DNA of 64,000 bases, taken from positions 32,839,502 through 32,903,501 of the forward strand of contig NC_059477.1 of assembly GCF_018139145.2 (NCBI RefSeq). The letters are read 5' to 3'. Positions 51,624 through 62,145 of the stretch are shown here, piece after piece. The notes beneath the pieces were generated by a model. That model was given only the letters and a program-made list of their open reading frames with translations. It searched no databases and was not told the origin of the DNA. Numbering within the stretch: the first letter of the stretch is position 1; each line of letters starts with the position of its first letter. The position numbers were made by a program, and so were the translations under genes. The stretch comes from Gymnogyps californianus (lineage: Eukaryota > Chordata > Aves > Accipitriformes > Cathartidae).

Positions 51624-54600
51624 GTATGTACATCGTCTTTGCTCTGTTTCCCAAACTGTGACACTAAATGGGATTTAGAATCTTTGTGTCTTTGTTCCCT
51701 CTATGAGAAAAACATTCAGCAACTTCTTTTCATAAGGAAAATCCCAAGGGGAAAACTAGAGCCCAGTCTGCCTGTCATTAAGCACTGGGTCAAGTGGTAT
51801 CCACAGAGTACATGGGAAAGAGTCCTCATAATTTACAGCTGGTCTTTGAAAAGAGACCACCTCAGTGCCACTGTACAGAGCTCTCTGTCCTGCATGCCAG
51901 GTCTGCCTGGTGGGAAGGTGAAGAATGGGAGAAGGGCCGGGCAAGCCTGATCTGAACTGCTGTGTGGCGCTGGAGCCCACCCTGAGAAGCCTCTGGAGCC
52001 CCATCTTGCATTAAAGACCGCAGGTCATTCCGGCCTGGCTCCATTAGCAGCATCTCATGGACTGTTTTTGGCAGCCTGCCGGCTCCCTGCTTAAATAGGT
52101 GGTGGGTCCCTGGGCAGTTGCCATGCATATATCAGTCAGGTTCATGTTCAGGTCTCAAGTCCCTCCATCAGTGATACCTCTGGTGGTATTTTTGTGCAAG
52201 CTCCTTTAAAAACGCTGGGGTTTGCAGAGCTGTATCGCCTGGTGCTTACCATTCTACAGGGAGATTTTAAATCTAATTCCTTCCCAAGACCATGTCAAAG
52301 CCAGGTTGCCATTGTATCTACACAGTATCTCCCACTTACTCAGAGCAAGGCTTATGCACAAGAACGTCCTATTCAACATCACCATGTGCTACAAGCTGAG
52401 GACATGAGATGGGACAAAGGCTGCCTCACCATCCACCCCCTTACAGGTCCAAACTCTGCAGGGCAGCAGCTGCTTTCAACAAAAAACAAAAGAGAGGGCA
52501 AGGAAACATCTGAGCTTGTTTCTCCTAGGAACCATGGGAGCTGTGCATGAACAGGGGCCTTTCCAAAATGTCAGCTTTGCTTTAGGAATAGATTTGGGGT
52601 GGTTTGAAATAATATTTCAAATTAAAGCTGTGTTTCTAAAAAAACCAGACAAACACACATGATCAACAGAAGTGTGTATTTTGAAAATACAGAGGAATCA
52701 GATTCAGTTAACAATTTTAGCTTGTTCTTGCTCATGACTGGATGAGGGAAAGAGGAGGAACCAGGACTAGAGGAAAAATCTAAAAATAGTATCTCTTTTG
52801 TTTGTTTGTTTGGAAGCAACAAAGTGGGAATCATTACTTTGGATGCTTCCGAAATTGTTTTGCACTATTCATTTCAAAACAGCTTTTTTTTATGGAGCTT
52901 ATATTAGCAAAGAGTTCTGTATTTAAAAACTTAATACATGTTCAATAATGAAACTTATTTGCTTGAATCAAAATGTTTTGGCTTGGCACAATCTGTTAGC
53001 TTTTTTCATTTTCGGGTTTTGGTGTTCGGTTTTGTGGATTTTTTGTTGCAAAATCTGAAGAGGCTCTTTCAGTTCACATCAAAACAAAGGTTCCCTTTTC
53101 TTCAATGTGGAGGTTTTTAAAATTTTAATTTAGCTTAGTTTTACTTTTCGGAAGTTAACTGGGAAAGGATTACATGTAAAAGCTGTTTATAACAGTTCGA
53201 AAACTATGGCTGAGCTGAGAAGGCAAACAGTGTTTCACCCATGATTCCAAAGCTTGATATTGGGTTTTCGTGACTTGGAACAGAAAAGGCCTCATAAAAC
53301 CACTGTAAAATGATTCCTTAAATACATTGGTGAGATGAGCAGTCTAAGTTCTCCAGTTTGAGCAGTTGGTACCAAAACTTGCCGGTTTTGTGTCGGTGCA
53401 GTTGGCTTTGAATGAGGGATTATTGGAATAAAAATAAGTTCCACTAACGGTTAGCTACAGAAATTTTTTTTTAAACTTTGTGAGAACTCCAGAGACACTA
53501 CTGCAGGGGGTTTTTGTCCCTTCCACATCTTTCTTACTCATTGTTTTATTTTTGATATATTCACTCTTATCCTCCCAGGACTTGCTGCCCTGTGAGCCCC
53601 TTTTTCTACTGAAGCATCTTCATAGCCCCTATTTAGCCTATCTTCTGTGAGGCCAGCAAGGAATTTGATGGGTTAGGAACATAATTGTCAGTATCTCTAA
53701 AGCCAGAAGTAAAAATAGATTTATATTAAAACACAGGCTTAAGGATTTACTTTAAACCTATAAATAAGATCCAAGAAAATGATACTGTATCCAGTAGAGC
53801 CTGTCCAGTCCAGAACAATTTAAGTGGCTTTTAGGATGTAATCTTATTGAGGCTGACTAATCTTTAAATACGTTCTTCAGCTTTGCATTTCATTAAAGTG
53901 GATGTTTTCTGTCTTTAAAATCATATTAAATCCACACTGAACCAATGTCACGTAAACTTAATAACAAAACATTCCCTGTGAGTTCTTGCCCAAGCTGTCT
54001 CTGATTTTCTCTGTTCAACAGGGAAGCCCTAAAGAGTACACAGCTACATACAAAGCATAGTATTTGCATCCACAGTTCATAAATGTAAAACTTGGTGCAA
54101 TTACACTGTAACATTCAAGCTTTTCATATTTTTCCTTGGAAAAGCAAAAGGTGCTAAGCTTGAGAAACAGACTGTGCACCAAATGATTGGCTATAGTGAC
54201 TGTTCTTTCGTTTTGCCTTAAGAAGCAAGCTGTAAAGAAAATATGTCACTGATGGATATATTTCATAAGGAAAATGCCATTGATCTGTACCTTTTTTTTA
54301 ACCACGTTTTGTGGGGGTTTTGAGAGAGAGAGAGCACGCAAGTATGTGGACACTGAAGCTCGTAAGAATACTAACAGATGTTGCAGAGGAGGCTGGAAAC
54401 CAGGCATCGCTGTGATAGTTAATGGTGGAATTAGTAGTCACAAGTGGACACTCAACTAAATACCCTTTAAAAGCACTGAGTAGGATAGATTGTTTTGAGA
54501 TAGATTGATAAGTATTCATTCAGATCTTACTGCTAAAGACCTTGCAGCCTAATCTACTGTATATACTAGAGAAATGTCACCATCACTGTCAAAATCTTTG

Positions 54601-55998
54601 TCAAAGTTCTCCCCAACCTTCCTTCTCCTCTATGGCTGATTTGCAGCAGGACCAAACCATTTTCAGCTGCAGCTGAGGTAAGCGAGTGAAACTGGTAGTC
54701 ACTGTGGCATAAATACGAAGCACTTCTGTGACAAAGGTCACTACATAGGTTTTGGAGCTAAGTAATCTTCCGGATTGTTATAGGTCTATGTTTGTGTCCT
54801 TTTGAAGAAAATGGTGATCTGGTATCCTCCTTGATTTTTTTTTAGTCTCTTGTTCTTTAGTATTAAGTGATTTCTTGTTGGAGTAGTCCTGCCTTTCTCT
54901 GGAAGGGGAATGCTAGAGAGTATGCTGTGTGGTGCTGAGCCTTTCTGTTTTTCTTTCCTTTTCCTCTTGTTGGGAAAGACGTTCCTTCTGTTGTGGTTCC
55001 CTGGTTGGGCTGATGCTGTGACATTATGTCCTCTGTCCGCCTCTTGCTAGACTAGTCTCTCTGCATTCCAGTAGGTTTAGTCTGGTGCATGTACACAATA
55101 TTAACTGACTATAAATCATCCATTAAAGCCACATGACATGCAAAAACCCAGACCCATAGGTCTGCGGATGGTAGTCTGAGCCTAGCAAATCTGTTCCTTT
55201 CCCATTCACTGTGAGTCCCAGCCCTGATCCCTTCTCCTCCAAACATAACAAGTTCTTTATTTCTTTACCATCTGGCATTTTTATCCTTCCTTTTCCCAGT
55301 GTAAGCTCTCTCCATGACTATGAAATGTACAGTCTCACAAGCAGACTTTTTTTTTTTAAGGCTTATGAAGCTGTTTAATGTTGCTTGTGGGTGTTTTCTG
55401 GAGAGGTCTGCACTGCTGGGATTAATGTCTTTGTGCCATCTATACTTCCTCACTTGCTGGTCATTTCCAGCAGTTTCCTTGAACTGAAGTAGTTAATATA
55501 GAAAGCACATAGCCAAGTTGCAGTGATTCATGCCTGAAGAGTATTTAGTAGTCACACTCTCTTGGGAATAAGCAAATGAGAATTATGGGTCTTGACCTGT
55601 GTTTTCTGATGATAGCAAAATTCACTGTAAATGAGCTGTGCATCTCTTACTCAGGCTTTCATTTATTTTGACTACAGAATGCAATTAATTTGTGCGATTT
55701 CAAAGAAAATGAATGCAATTATGTATGCTATAAATGGCAAATATTTTAGCCCACTGTGTTAGAGAAGCTGTTCTTCACAGTAGCATGGAGTGCTGTGTTC
55801 AGTTCACGCGCCATACAATGTAACGTGCTTGCGTCCTGTCTAGCCATGAACGCGCCACGTGCTTCCATGAGTGGCATCTCCTGTGCCTGTTTGGTTTGCA
55901 ACTTAGGTGTCTATTCCAACTGAATCACCCCACACACTCTCTGCAGCCCTTTGCAACGTCATTGAAAGCATATAGCTAATTCTTGTCCTCTTTTGCAG
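51624..55998 (+). other. KALRN: Intron (4.4 kb)
   Basis: No exon recognised. The interval 55670-55770 is AT-rich with repeated AATGCAATTA-type words and could be conserved non-coding sequence; only alignment could tell. Open frames are short. Confidence 0.8.
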
Positions 55999-56237
55999 CG
56001 CTACAGTCTCCCATAGAGTACCAACGCAAAGAAAGTAGCTCAGCAGTGCTGAGGCCCCAGACCGGTAGGGTCCCTCAGCCCAACAGCAGACCCTATTCTT
56101 CTGTTCCAGTAGGGTCTGAGAAGCCTTTGAAGGCTACAAGCCGTAACCCATCTCTCCCACCCCTGAAGATATCTACCTCCAACGGCAGCACAGGGTATGA
56201 ACACTCACAGCCCGGAGACAAGTATGAACAAAGCAAG
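55999..56237 (+). CDS. KALRN: KALRN exon: Pro/Ser-rich linker between PH2 and SH3-2
   Basis: Two bases complete Ala537; residues 538-616 follow, beginning LQSPIEYQRKESSSAV and ending GDKYEQSK. The composition is Pro/Ser-rich and probably disordered, with PLKISTSNGS preceded by LPP as a possible SH3 ligand. LQSPIEYQRK and GSEKP are kalirin hallmarks; Trio carries a Gly-rich run at this place. Borders are TTTTGCAG|C and AAG|GTACTG. Confidence 0.96.
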
Positions 56238-57142
56238 GTACTGAGCTCATCTGATAAAACATGATCTCATAGCCCATTTCTTGTACCATAGATGATCTGT
56301 GAAGTTAGCTTTAATTATCAGCTAACCAGGTCAACAGGAATCAACATACTGAAGCAATGGTGTAAAATGTGATTTGGGATTAAACAGAGACTGCGAAAGC
56401 TCTGGCATCCAGACGGGTAGCACTGCAGCTGGGAAATGGAGACAGAGCCTGACCCTGGAGCCTGGAGCGCTGATCCCAGTGTTTTTTGGGGCACTGTGTT
56501 TGCAGACCTGGTGAACTGAATATCCATTTGCAGTACTGGCAGCAGCAATATTCAGGCTTCTCTAATATCCATTAACCACCCATTCCTGAAGAGGTCTACT
56601 CTGATGGTATAGAAGAGTTTAGACCTTTTCCCACGTAACAGCTCCCAGGGTGCCAGTTGAAGGTTATAATTTGGGTGCGTGTGCACTGCACACAAACCAC
56701 CAAAGAGTCAGTAACCATCAGCGGTGTTTGGACCCTGCTGCTGGCTGCGGCTGACCAAAGCCACTTTCCAACATGACCTATATTTAAGATCATGAGATGT
56801 GTGAGTATTCATTCAGCTTCTAACATTGAGCCTTCGTTGGTCTTTCCCCCCATTTGGCTCAGCACAGATCGTTCATCTGTAACACCACACAAATGAGAAC
56901 ATGGCTGGGGCACCCTCGCTAGCAGCTGTGAAATCTAATATGAAATAGGAGGCTGGTTTGTATCAGATTACTGCTGCCTTTCAGATCCTTAAAATCCTTT
57001 TCTACCAATGTGAATTTTAAGTGTTTTATATCTTTTTTCCTGGTACAGTTAGGCTGGAAATGAAGTAGTGGGACGGCTGCTGGAAAAGGCAGGTTCCTCA
57101 GCGCCGCCTGCTCACCGGTTTCTGTTGTGTCCGTTTTCACAG
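56238..57142 (+). other. KALRN: Intron (0.9 kb)
   Basis: No coding or repeat feature seen. Confidence 0.85.
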
Positions 57143-57390
57143 ACTGATTTGGGAGGGTGCAATGGGACCTCTTCCATGGTGGTGATTAAAGATTACTATG
57201 CACTGAAGGAGGATGAGATCTGTGTGAATCAAGGAGAGGTGGTTCAGATCCTTGCTATCAACCAGCAGAACATGTTCCTGGTGTACCAGCCTGCAAACGA
57301 CCACTCTCCGGCTGCTGAAGGATGGATCCCCGGCAATATCTTGGCTCCCCTCACTAAATCCACTACAGATAATAGCGACGGAAGCATCAA
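57143..57390 (+). CDS. KALRN: KALRN exon: second SH3 domain
   Basis: Encodes residues 617-698 plus two bases of Lys699. The SH3 domain spans about 629-686: VVIKDYYALKEDEICVNQGE stands at the ALYDY position, VVQILAINQQNMFLVYQP follows, and AAEGWIPGNILAPL holds the conserved Trp-x-Pro. The donor is AA|GTAAGT. When it is spliced, Lys699 is completed by the next exon and reading continues. When it is retained, the next codon is TAA at 57392-57394 and the protein ends GSIK, a kalirin-9-like terminus (699 residues from the Duet start). Confidence 0.97.
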
Positions 57391-58097
57391 GTAAGTGCCA
57401 TGTTGGCTTCGCTGGGAGCACTATGTGGATTTTTTGAGGAAAAAATAAAAAAATAAAAATAAACAAACCCAAATGGTAGGGAATTCCTGCTGATTTTTAT
57501 CTACAGTGCCATTGGAACAAGCTGAGTGGTCAATCCGCAGCGTTGGGCAGCCATGATGGATAGCTCGGGTTTTCCTTATTTTCATTTTGTGGGGTTTTGT
57601 TTATACTTTGGAGAGAAATAAAACCATAGACAGTTAAAGATATGCTTTACGTTACACCATTTTACACCAACATGGACCTGCTTGGACTGGACTTATATTT
57701 ATGTTGTATTAAGTTACTAATCTATATATTGGTGATAACAGCATCTAGCAAAAAAAAAAACCACAAAAAAATCCAGGCCCCTTGTTGGACTGAGGTTCGC
57801 TTCTCAAGGAGGAGAGATTTTGTTGTCTATGGCAATTTCCTTGTACAGCTTGTATCTTTTTTTTATTTTGTTTTGGTTTGGGTTTTTTTTCTGTTTGCAG
57901 TAACTTTTGTAATATATTTTTTGGTTTGCAAGACCCCCATCCAAGTACATTCCTGTATAAAGTATTTTGCACTATTTAAAAAAAAAAAACAAACTCATAT
58001 TGATGAAGTCAGGTTGTGCAATATAATTGATAGTCGCAATGTTCATCATTGTACCTGTAATGTAACTAATTTTAAATGTACTATTTTAAATATGTAA

Positions 58098-58103
58098 AAT
58101 AAA
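58098..58103 (+). terminator. KALRN: Poly(A) signal, probable kalirin-9-type 3' end
   Basis: AATAAA lies about 700 bases after the retained-intron stop, with a G/T-rich downstream stretch from about 58153. Cleavage would be expected some 10-30 bases after the hexamer. Alternatives are 57444-57463, 57617-57622, 58965-58970 and 60275-60280. Confidence 0.5.
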
Positions 58104-59613
58104 TTTTCACCATGAGCATGTTTTAATGAGGTAAAAGAACTAGTTTGACCCTCTTTTGGTTTTGGGTTGGTTTTTTTTTTTTGTTTATAACATTTTGTTG
58201 CTTATTTAACAAATGTGTGGATATATATTTTTCTTTTCTGATTTTTAGAAATTTGTCAGTATGAAATGACTAATGCAAGAAAGTGGTTTTTTGGTATTAA
58301 ATACAGAAGGTACAACCCTCTTTTCAGTAATACCTGTTGATTTCTTTTAAAATCTAAAATAACTAGATGGTAATGCATGGTGTATGCTACAAATTGGGTT
58401 ACCTTACACAAGGCACAGAATTGAACACAAGGAAAGATTTTGCGACAGATTCACTAAAAATAATAATTTGATCTCTGCTGCAGTTTCAGTTAAGAGAAAT
58501 TATGACTTTACCTGTCAGTCAGTAATGAACGCTACTATGAATTGCATGTTAAGCCAAAGGAATTGCTTAGCACGTCTCTTGCACATCCACCACGGCCGTT
58601 CCCGGGTTCCTCTCTAACCACAACATGCAACCACGTGCCCTTAGATTCATCCACGGCACCAGGCTCCTGGTGAAGACTCTGATTTCATGGCAGCTGTACA
58701 GTCAAATTCTGCGTCAAATTATGTAGTTGGATGAATTGGAAGGCGTAACAAAATTGAAAGACACATACGTTGCACTTCTTTCTTTCTCACTGCAGTGAGA
58801 TTTAAAGTCTTAAATCATGTTTTCAGACTCAAACAGCTAAAACAACCCTGAAACCAAAAAGATACTTGAATAATACAAGTCCTATGGGTAAAAAATGACC
58901 TGGAGCTGGTGTTATCTTCAGCCCTGTCTAGTCTGCCAGATCATATTGACTAATTAGTATAAGTAATAAAACTGTTTCTTCTGTTGACAAATACTATACA
59001 CAAAGTATGTGGTCAATCCAGTAGTTTTGGCACCATGTATTATTCACCCATAGGTCAGTGAGTCCATCAGCCACATCCTTGACTCTTACCATATCTTAAA
59101 GGAAAACATAACAGTCCTGAAGTCTTGGATAACTTCCCCTGCTCTGCACATCCAATTTGGACCTCCTCCAGAAACAGCCAAATATCAGGCAGCACTTACT
59201 GTCTGGCTGAGACGTGCAGGGTGCTTTGGTGCTCCTTGTGCTCAAACATGACTGCCCGTGCCAGCTGTTTGCAGTGGAGACACTAATCCTGGTTGCAAAA
59301 ACAGTCAATATGACCCAGTTCAATCTTGTGTCAGTGGCAGCCAGCTGTTGGGAGGCCGTTAGTTTACTTTTTTTTTAGTTTGAGCTATTGTGCAGCTCCC
59401 ATCAGGTGCTGAAGTATAACCAAAAAAATACTTAGGAATCAGATGCAGCGTTCATGGGGGAGCGTCGGCTGTGTGGGGCACCCTTTGAGTCCTACCTTGC
59501 TAACATACTGCATTTTATTGGCATCGCAGGTGATCGTTGGATTACATGCAACTTGCTTTGTAAAATGTATCAAGGTACTGTAGACATGACATGTGCCAAA
59601 CATTGGGCTTAAA

Positions 59614-59634
59614 CATGCAAATCAAATTTGCATG
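59614..59634. repeat. Palindromic POU-octamer pair
   Basis: CATGCAAAT at 59614-59622 and ATTTGCATG at 59626-59634 are exact inverse complements separated by CAA. Each arm contains the octamer ATGCAAAT. It is a possible dimeric POU-factor site, or chance. Confidence 0.75.
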
Positions 59635-60602
59635 ACTTAAAGGTGGGCAGATGCTTTGAACCTGGATCCCAGCTCATCACACTGCTGTTTTGAGAGCTTT
59701 CTGCTTTGGACAACATACCCCTTCCCAAATACCCCCACAACCTGTCCACTATTTAAACCAAATGAAATCCATATTAAGAACTCTTTTGTTTTTTCTTAAT
59801 TTTTTATGTCTGCTTTGATGTGCAATTTCTGTTGTCAATACAGCATTGCTCTTACAAAGAGTGACATGATCTATTATTTTTTTACAAGAATAAGGTCATA
59901 GGAGCAGTAATGAGGGGTGAAAAATGTACTGGAAATCGTGCCTGCTGTGATGCTAGCCAAAACCCATGGACTGACTGATGTCCTCTCTAACCCGATTGGC
60001 AAAATCAAATGGGAAATTCTTGGTCTTGAGAGGCACAGCAGAGCTTGTCATTCTAGGAAATGACTTACCTCTTGGAAAGTTAATGAGGTAGCTCCTATTT
60101 GTTGAGCTATTCATGTTCTGAGCGACATGTAGGGAGCAACACCTTGAATTTCTTAAATTTTTTTTGTTTGCTTTACTGAGTAACCTATTAAGACTGTTCT
60201 TATGTATTTACATTTGTTTCACTGCTTTTAACCAACAAGACCGAGGACTGAATTGACCTTTTAACTGTAGCAAAAATAAAATCAATTTCAATTTGTGGCA
60301 ATGCAAGACAAAGTCCCTGACACCAGATGACCAAGTTCTAGTTGCCTGCTTCCATCATGGGCATTGTTCTCCTGCTCCATGCATTTAAACAGCAAGTGTG
60401 GCACAACATCTGCTTCGCAGAACTATTTGGTTTGGTTTTTAACTTCAACTCTCATTGCTCAGATTGAGATAGGCATATTGCCGGTGGCTTTCACCTTCTA
60501 GGGAATTGCAGTAATCGCAAATGTGGATGCTGGTTCCCCTTTCCAAATCCTTCCTTCCTGCTATGATTTGCCGTTTGATTGCTGCGTTTTTTGGTACAAC
60601 AG

Positions 60603-60726
60603 GAAGTCATGTTCATGGCATACCCTGCGCATGAGAAAGCGGGCGGAAAAGGAGAGCAGTGGCAAAAATGAAGCCAATGGGCCACGTAAATCCAAGGATA
60701 TTCTGGGGAACAAAGTCTCTGTTAAA
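60603..60726 (+). CDS. KALRN: KALRN exon: basic linker toward the kinase forms
   Basis: The leading G completes Lys699; residues 700-740 follow, KSCSWHTLRMRKRAEKESSG then KNEANGPRKSKDILGNKVSV and K. The cluster LRMRKRAEK is strongly basic. This exon commits the transcript to the long kinase-bearing or Duet forms. Borders are TACAACAG|G and AAA|GTGAGT. Confidence 0.95.
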
Positions 60727-62085
60727 GTGAGTAAGGCCATCTGAAAGCTGTGTGCTGCTCTCCTGCTTCCCATCCTTTTTACCCCCTATAGCATCCTCTC
60801 CTGAGAGAGGGAGGGGGCGGCGATTTTGGGTTTGTTTTTTGTTTTTTTGTTTTTTGTTTTTTTCCACTTTAGTTATCTTTTTTTTTCTTTTTTTGTAGTA
60901 TCCATTTTAGCAGGATTTTTGCATGCAAGATAAAATGCAGCCTTTGTTTTTCGTTTTCTTTTTCCTGGCATCCCACATGCAAGTAAGTAATCTTCATTAA
61001 AAATACAACGCTATATATGGTTAAGTAACTATTCTTAAAATTGGGACAGTAGTGATTTACTGACCTCTGACCTAGCCCAATCTGCAGCTCCATCAGAGCA
61101 GCTGCAGCGGTGAGAGAGCCACTGGGTGAACCAATGGCCTTACTGAAGTTGATGAGTTTTCTTTAGGCCAATATTTCACCACATCTTAAGATAAGGGGTT
61201 CTCAACCTTGAGACGCTTAAGGTTTTTGGTCTGGGGAGAAGGTCTCAATGACCTTTTTCTTTCCATATTATAAGACAGGGCAGAGATGCTGACTCTGTCT
61301 TGCCAGGAGAGGGTCTTGTGTGTGTCTGTGTGTGCGTGTGTGTGTTTGTGTCTGTCTCTCTCTCTCTGAGATCTCCCAGTATGGAAAAGGTTGAGAACTG
61401 TGGGGTTAAGCTCCATCTTCTGCTCTGGGTGCCTGACTACTGTGCTCCAATTCAGAGGATCCATCCCTATAAACCGACCATGAGGCCTGCTCAGGACTAA
61501 TCTGGGGCTTTCCCTCCCAGCAGAGGCAAGCAAACACTTGTGATTTTGACACAACCAAAGCCCAGCCTTGATTCAGGAAAGCACTTGAGCATGTCCTTTG
61601 GATCCACCCCTCGCCAGGAGAGCCCATGATTAAGTGTTTTCCTTTGGGGAGGCTTTCCATCTTGTAAGCCTAGTGAAATAGCCATGGCATGTGCAAAGGA
61701 GGAACCCTGCCACTGCAACCCGGGCGCCCCTCGCACCCACTGCGCAGCCACCCTGCAGCCCTGCAGTCAGCCGGGGAAGGACTGGGCCCGAGGGAAGCGG
61801 TTGCTCCAGCATGGTGGCCACAGTCCTTCCTCCTGTTGCTTCCTCGCTGTTTTTACTACCTGAACGACTTGCAGAATCACTGCTTCTTCTTTGGCAAAAG
61901 CATGTCTTTGCCTTTGCTTCCCTTGTTTTGTTGTCGGTTTCATTTTTGTTTGTTTTTTTAAGAGCATTTTCTGTACTGTTACCCGTTTCCATGCTGCTCA
62001 CAACTCCTGTGCTGCTCTGCACTGTCTAACCAATCTCTCTTCTAATCTCTTGTTCTCTTTCTTCCTCTTCATGCTGCCAAACAAG
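60727..62085 (+). other. KALRN: Intron (1.4 kb)
   Basis: It starts with long T/G-rich runs (60820-60900), carries a GT/CT microsatellite at 61317-61368, and ends with a long pyrimidine tract before CAAACAAG. Overlapping GC-rich frames at 61630-62029 on both strands are not supported as genes. Confidence 0.8.
61317..61368 (+). repeat. Compound (TG)n(TC)n microsatellite
   Basis: TG repeats with single-base interruptions at 61317-61350 pass into TC repeats up to about 61368. Confidence 0.85.
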
Positions 62086-62145
62086 GAGACAAACAGCTCA
62101 GAGGAATCAGAGTGTGATGACCTTGACCCCAATACTAGCATGGAG
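62086..62145 (+). CDS. KALRN: KALRN exon: acidic linker before the Ig domain
   Basis: Encodes residues 741-760, ETNSSEESECDDLDPNTSME, 20 codons in phase 0. The Ser-acidic pattern offers several casein-kinase-2-type sites. Borders are CAAACAAG|G and GAG|GTAGAG. The next exon, expected to open the Ig domain, was not found in the remaining 1.85 kb. Confidence 0.93.

Larger units (their letters stand above)
57391..60602 (+). other. KALRN: Intron that may double as the kalirin-9-type 3' UTR
   Basis: If the donor at 57391 is not used, translation stops at 57392-57394 and the downstream sequence becomes 3' UTR. AATAAA hexamers occur as a cluster at 57444-57463 and singly at 57617, 58098, 58965 and 60275. 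The one at 58098 sits in ATGTAAAATAAATTTT and is followed by a GU/T-rich stretch near 58150-58190, so it is the most convincing end. A palindromic octamer pair lies at 59614-59634. No further exon is visible. Confidence 0.6.
8464..62145 (+). other. KALRN: KALRN gene, partial: Duet start to pre-Ig linker
   Basis: Eighteen coding exons join in phase into 760 residues without a stop. In the Duet-type numbering they are: N-terminal Cys cluster 1-28, Ser/Lys-rich and acidic linker 29-234, DH2 about 235-405, PH2 about 418-536, Pro-rich linker 537-616, SH3-2 about 629-686, and a basic then acidic linker 687-760. In characterised kalirins the second DH-PH unit is a RhoA-type exchange factor acting on actin, and the downstream Ig, FN3 and kinase domains are present only in the longest and Duet forms. 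Those last domains, and the upstream spectrin repeats, DH1-PH1 and SH3-1, lie outside the window or were not found in it. Confidence 0.95.

Noticed and set aside
28852..62145. TRIO as the identity of the gene
   Set aside because: Paralogue-specific residues ([36 protein letters not shown] without a Gly-rich run) fit KALRN.
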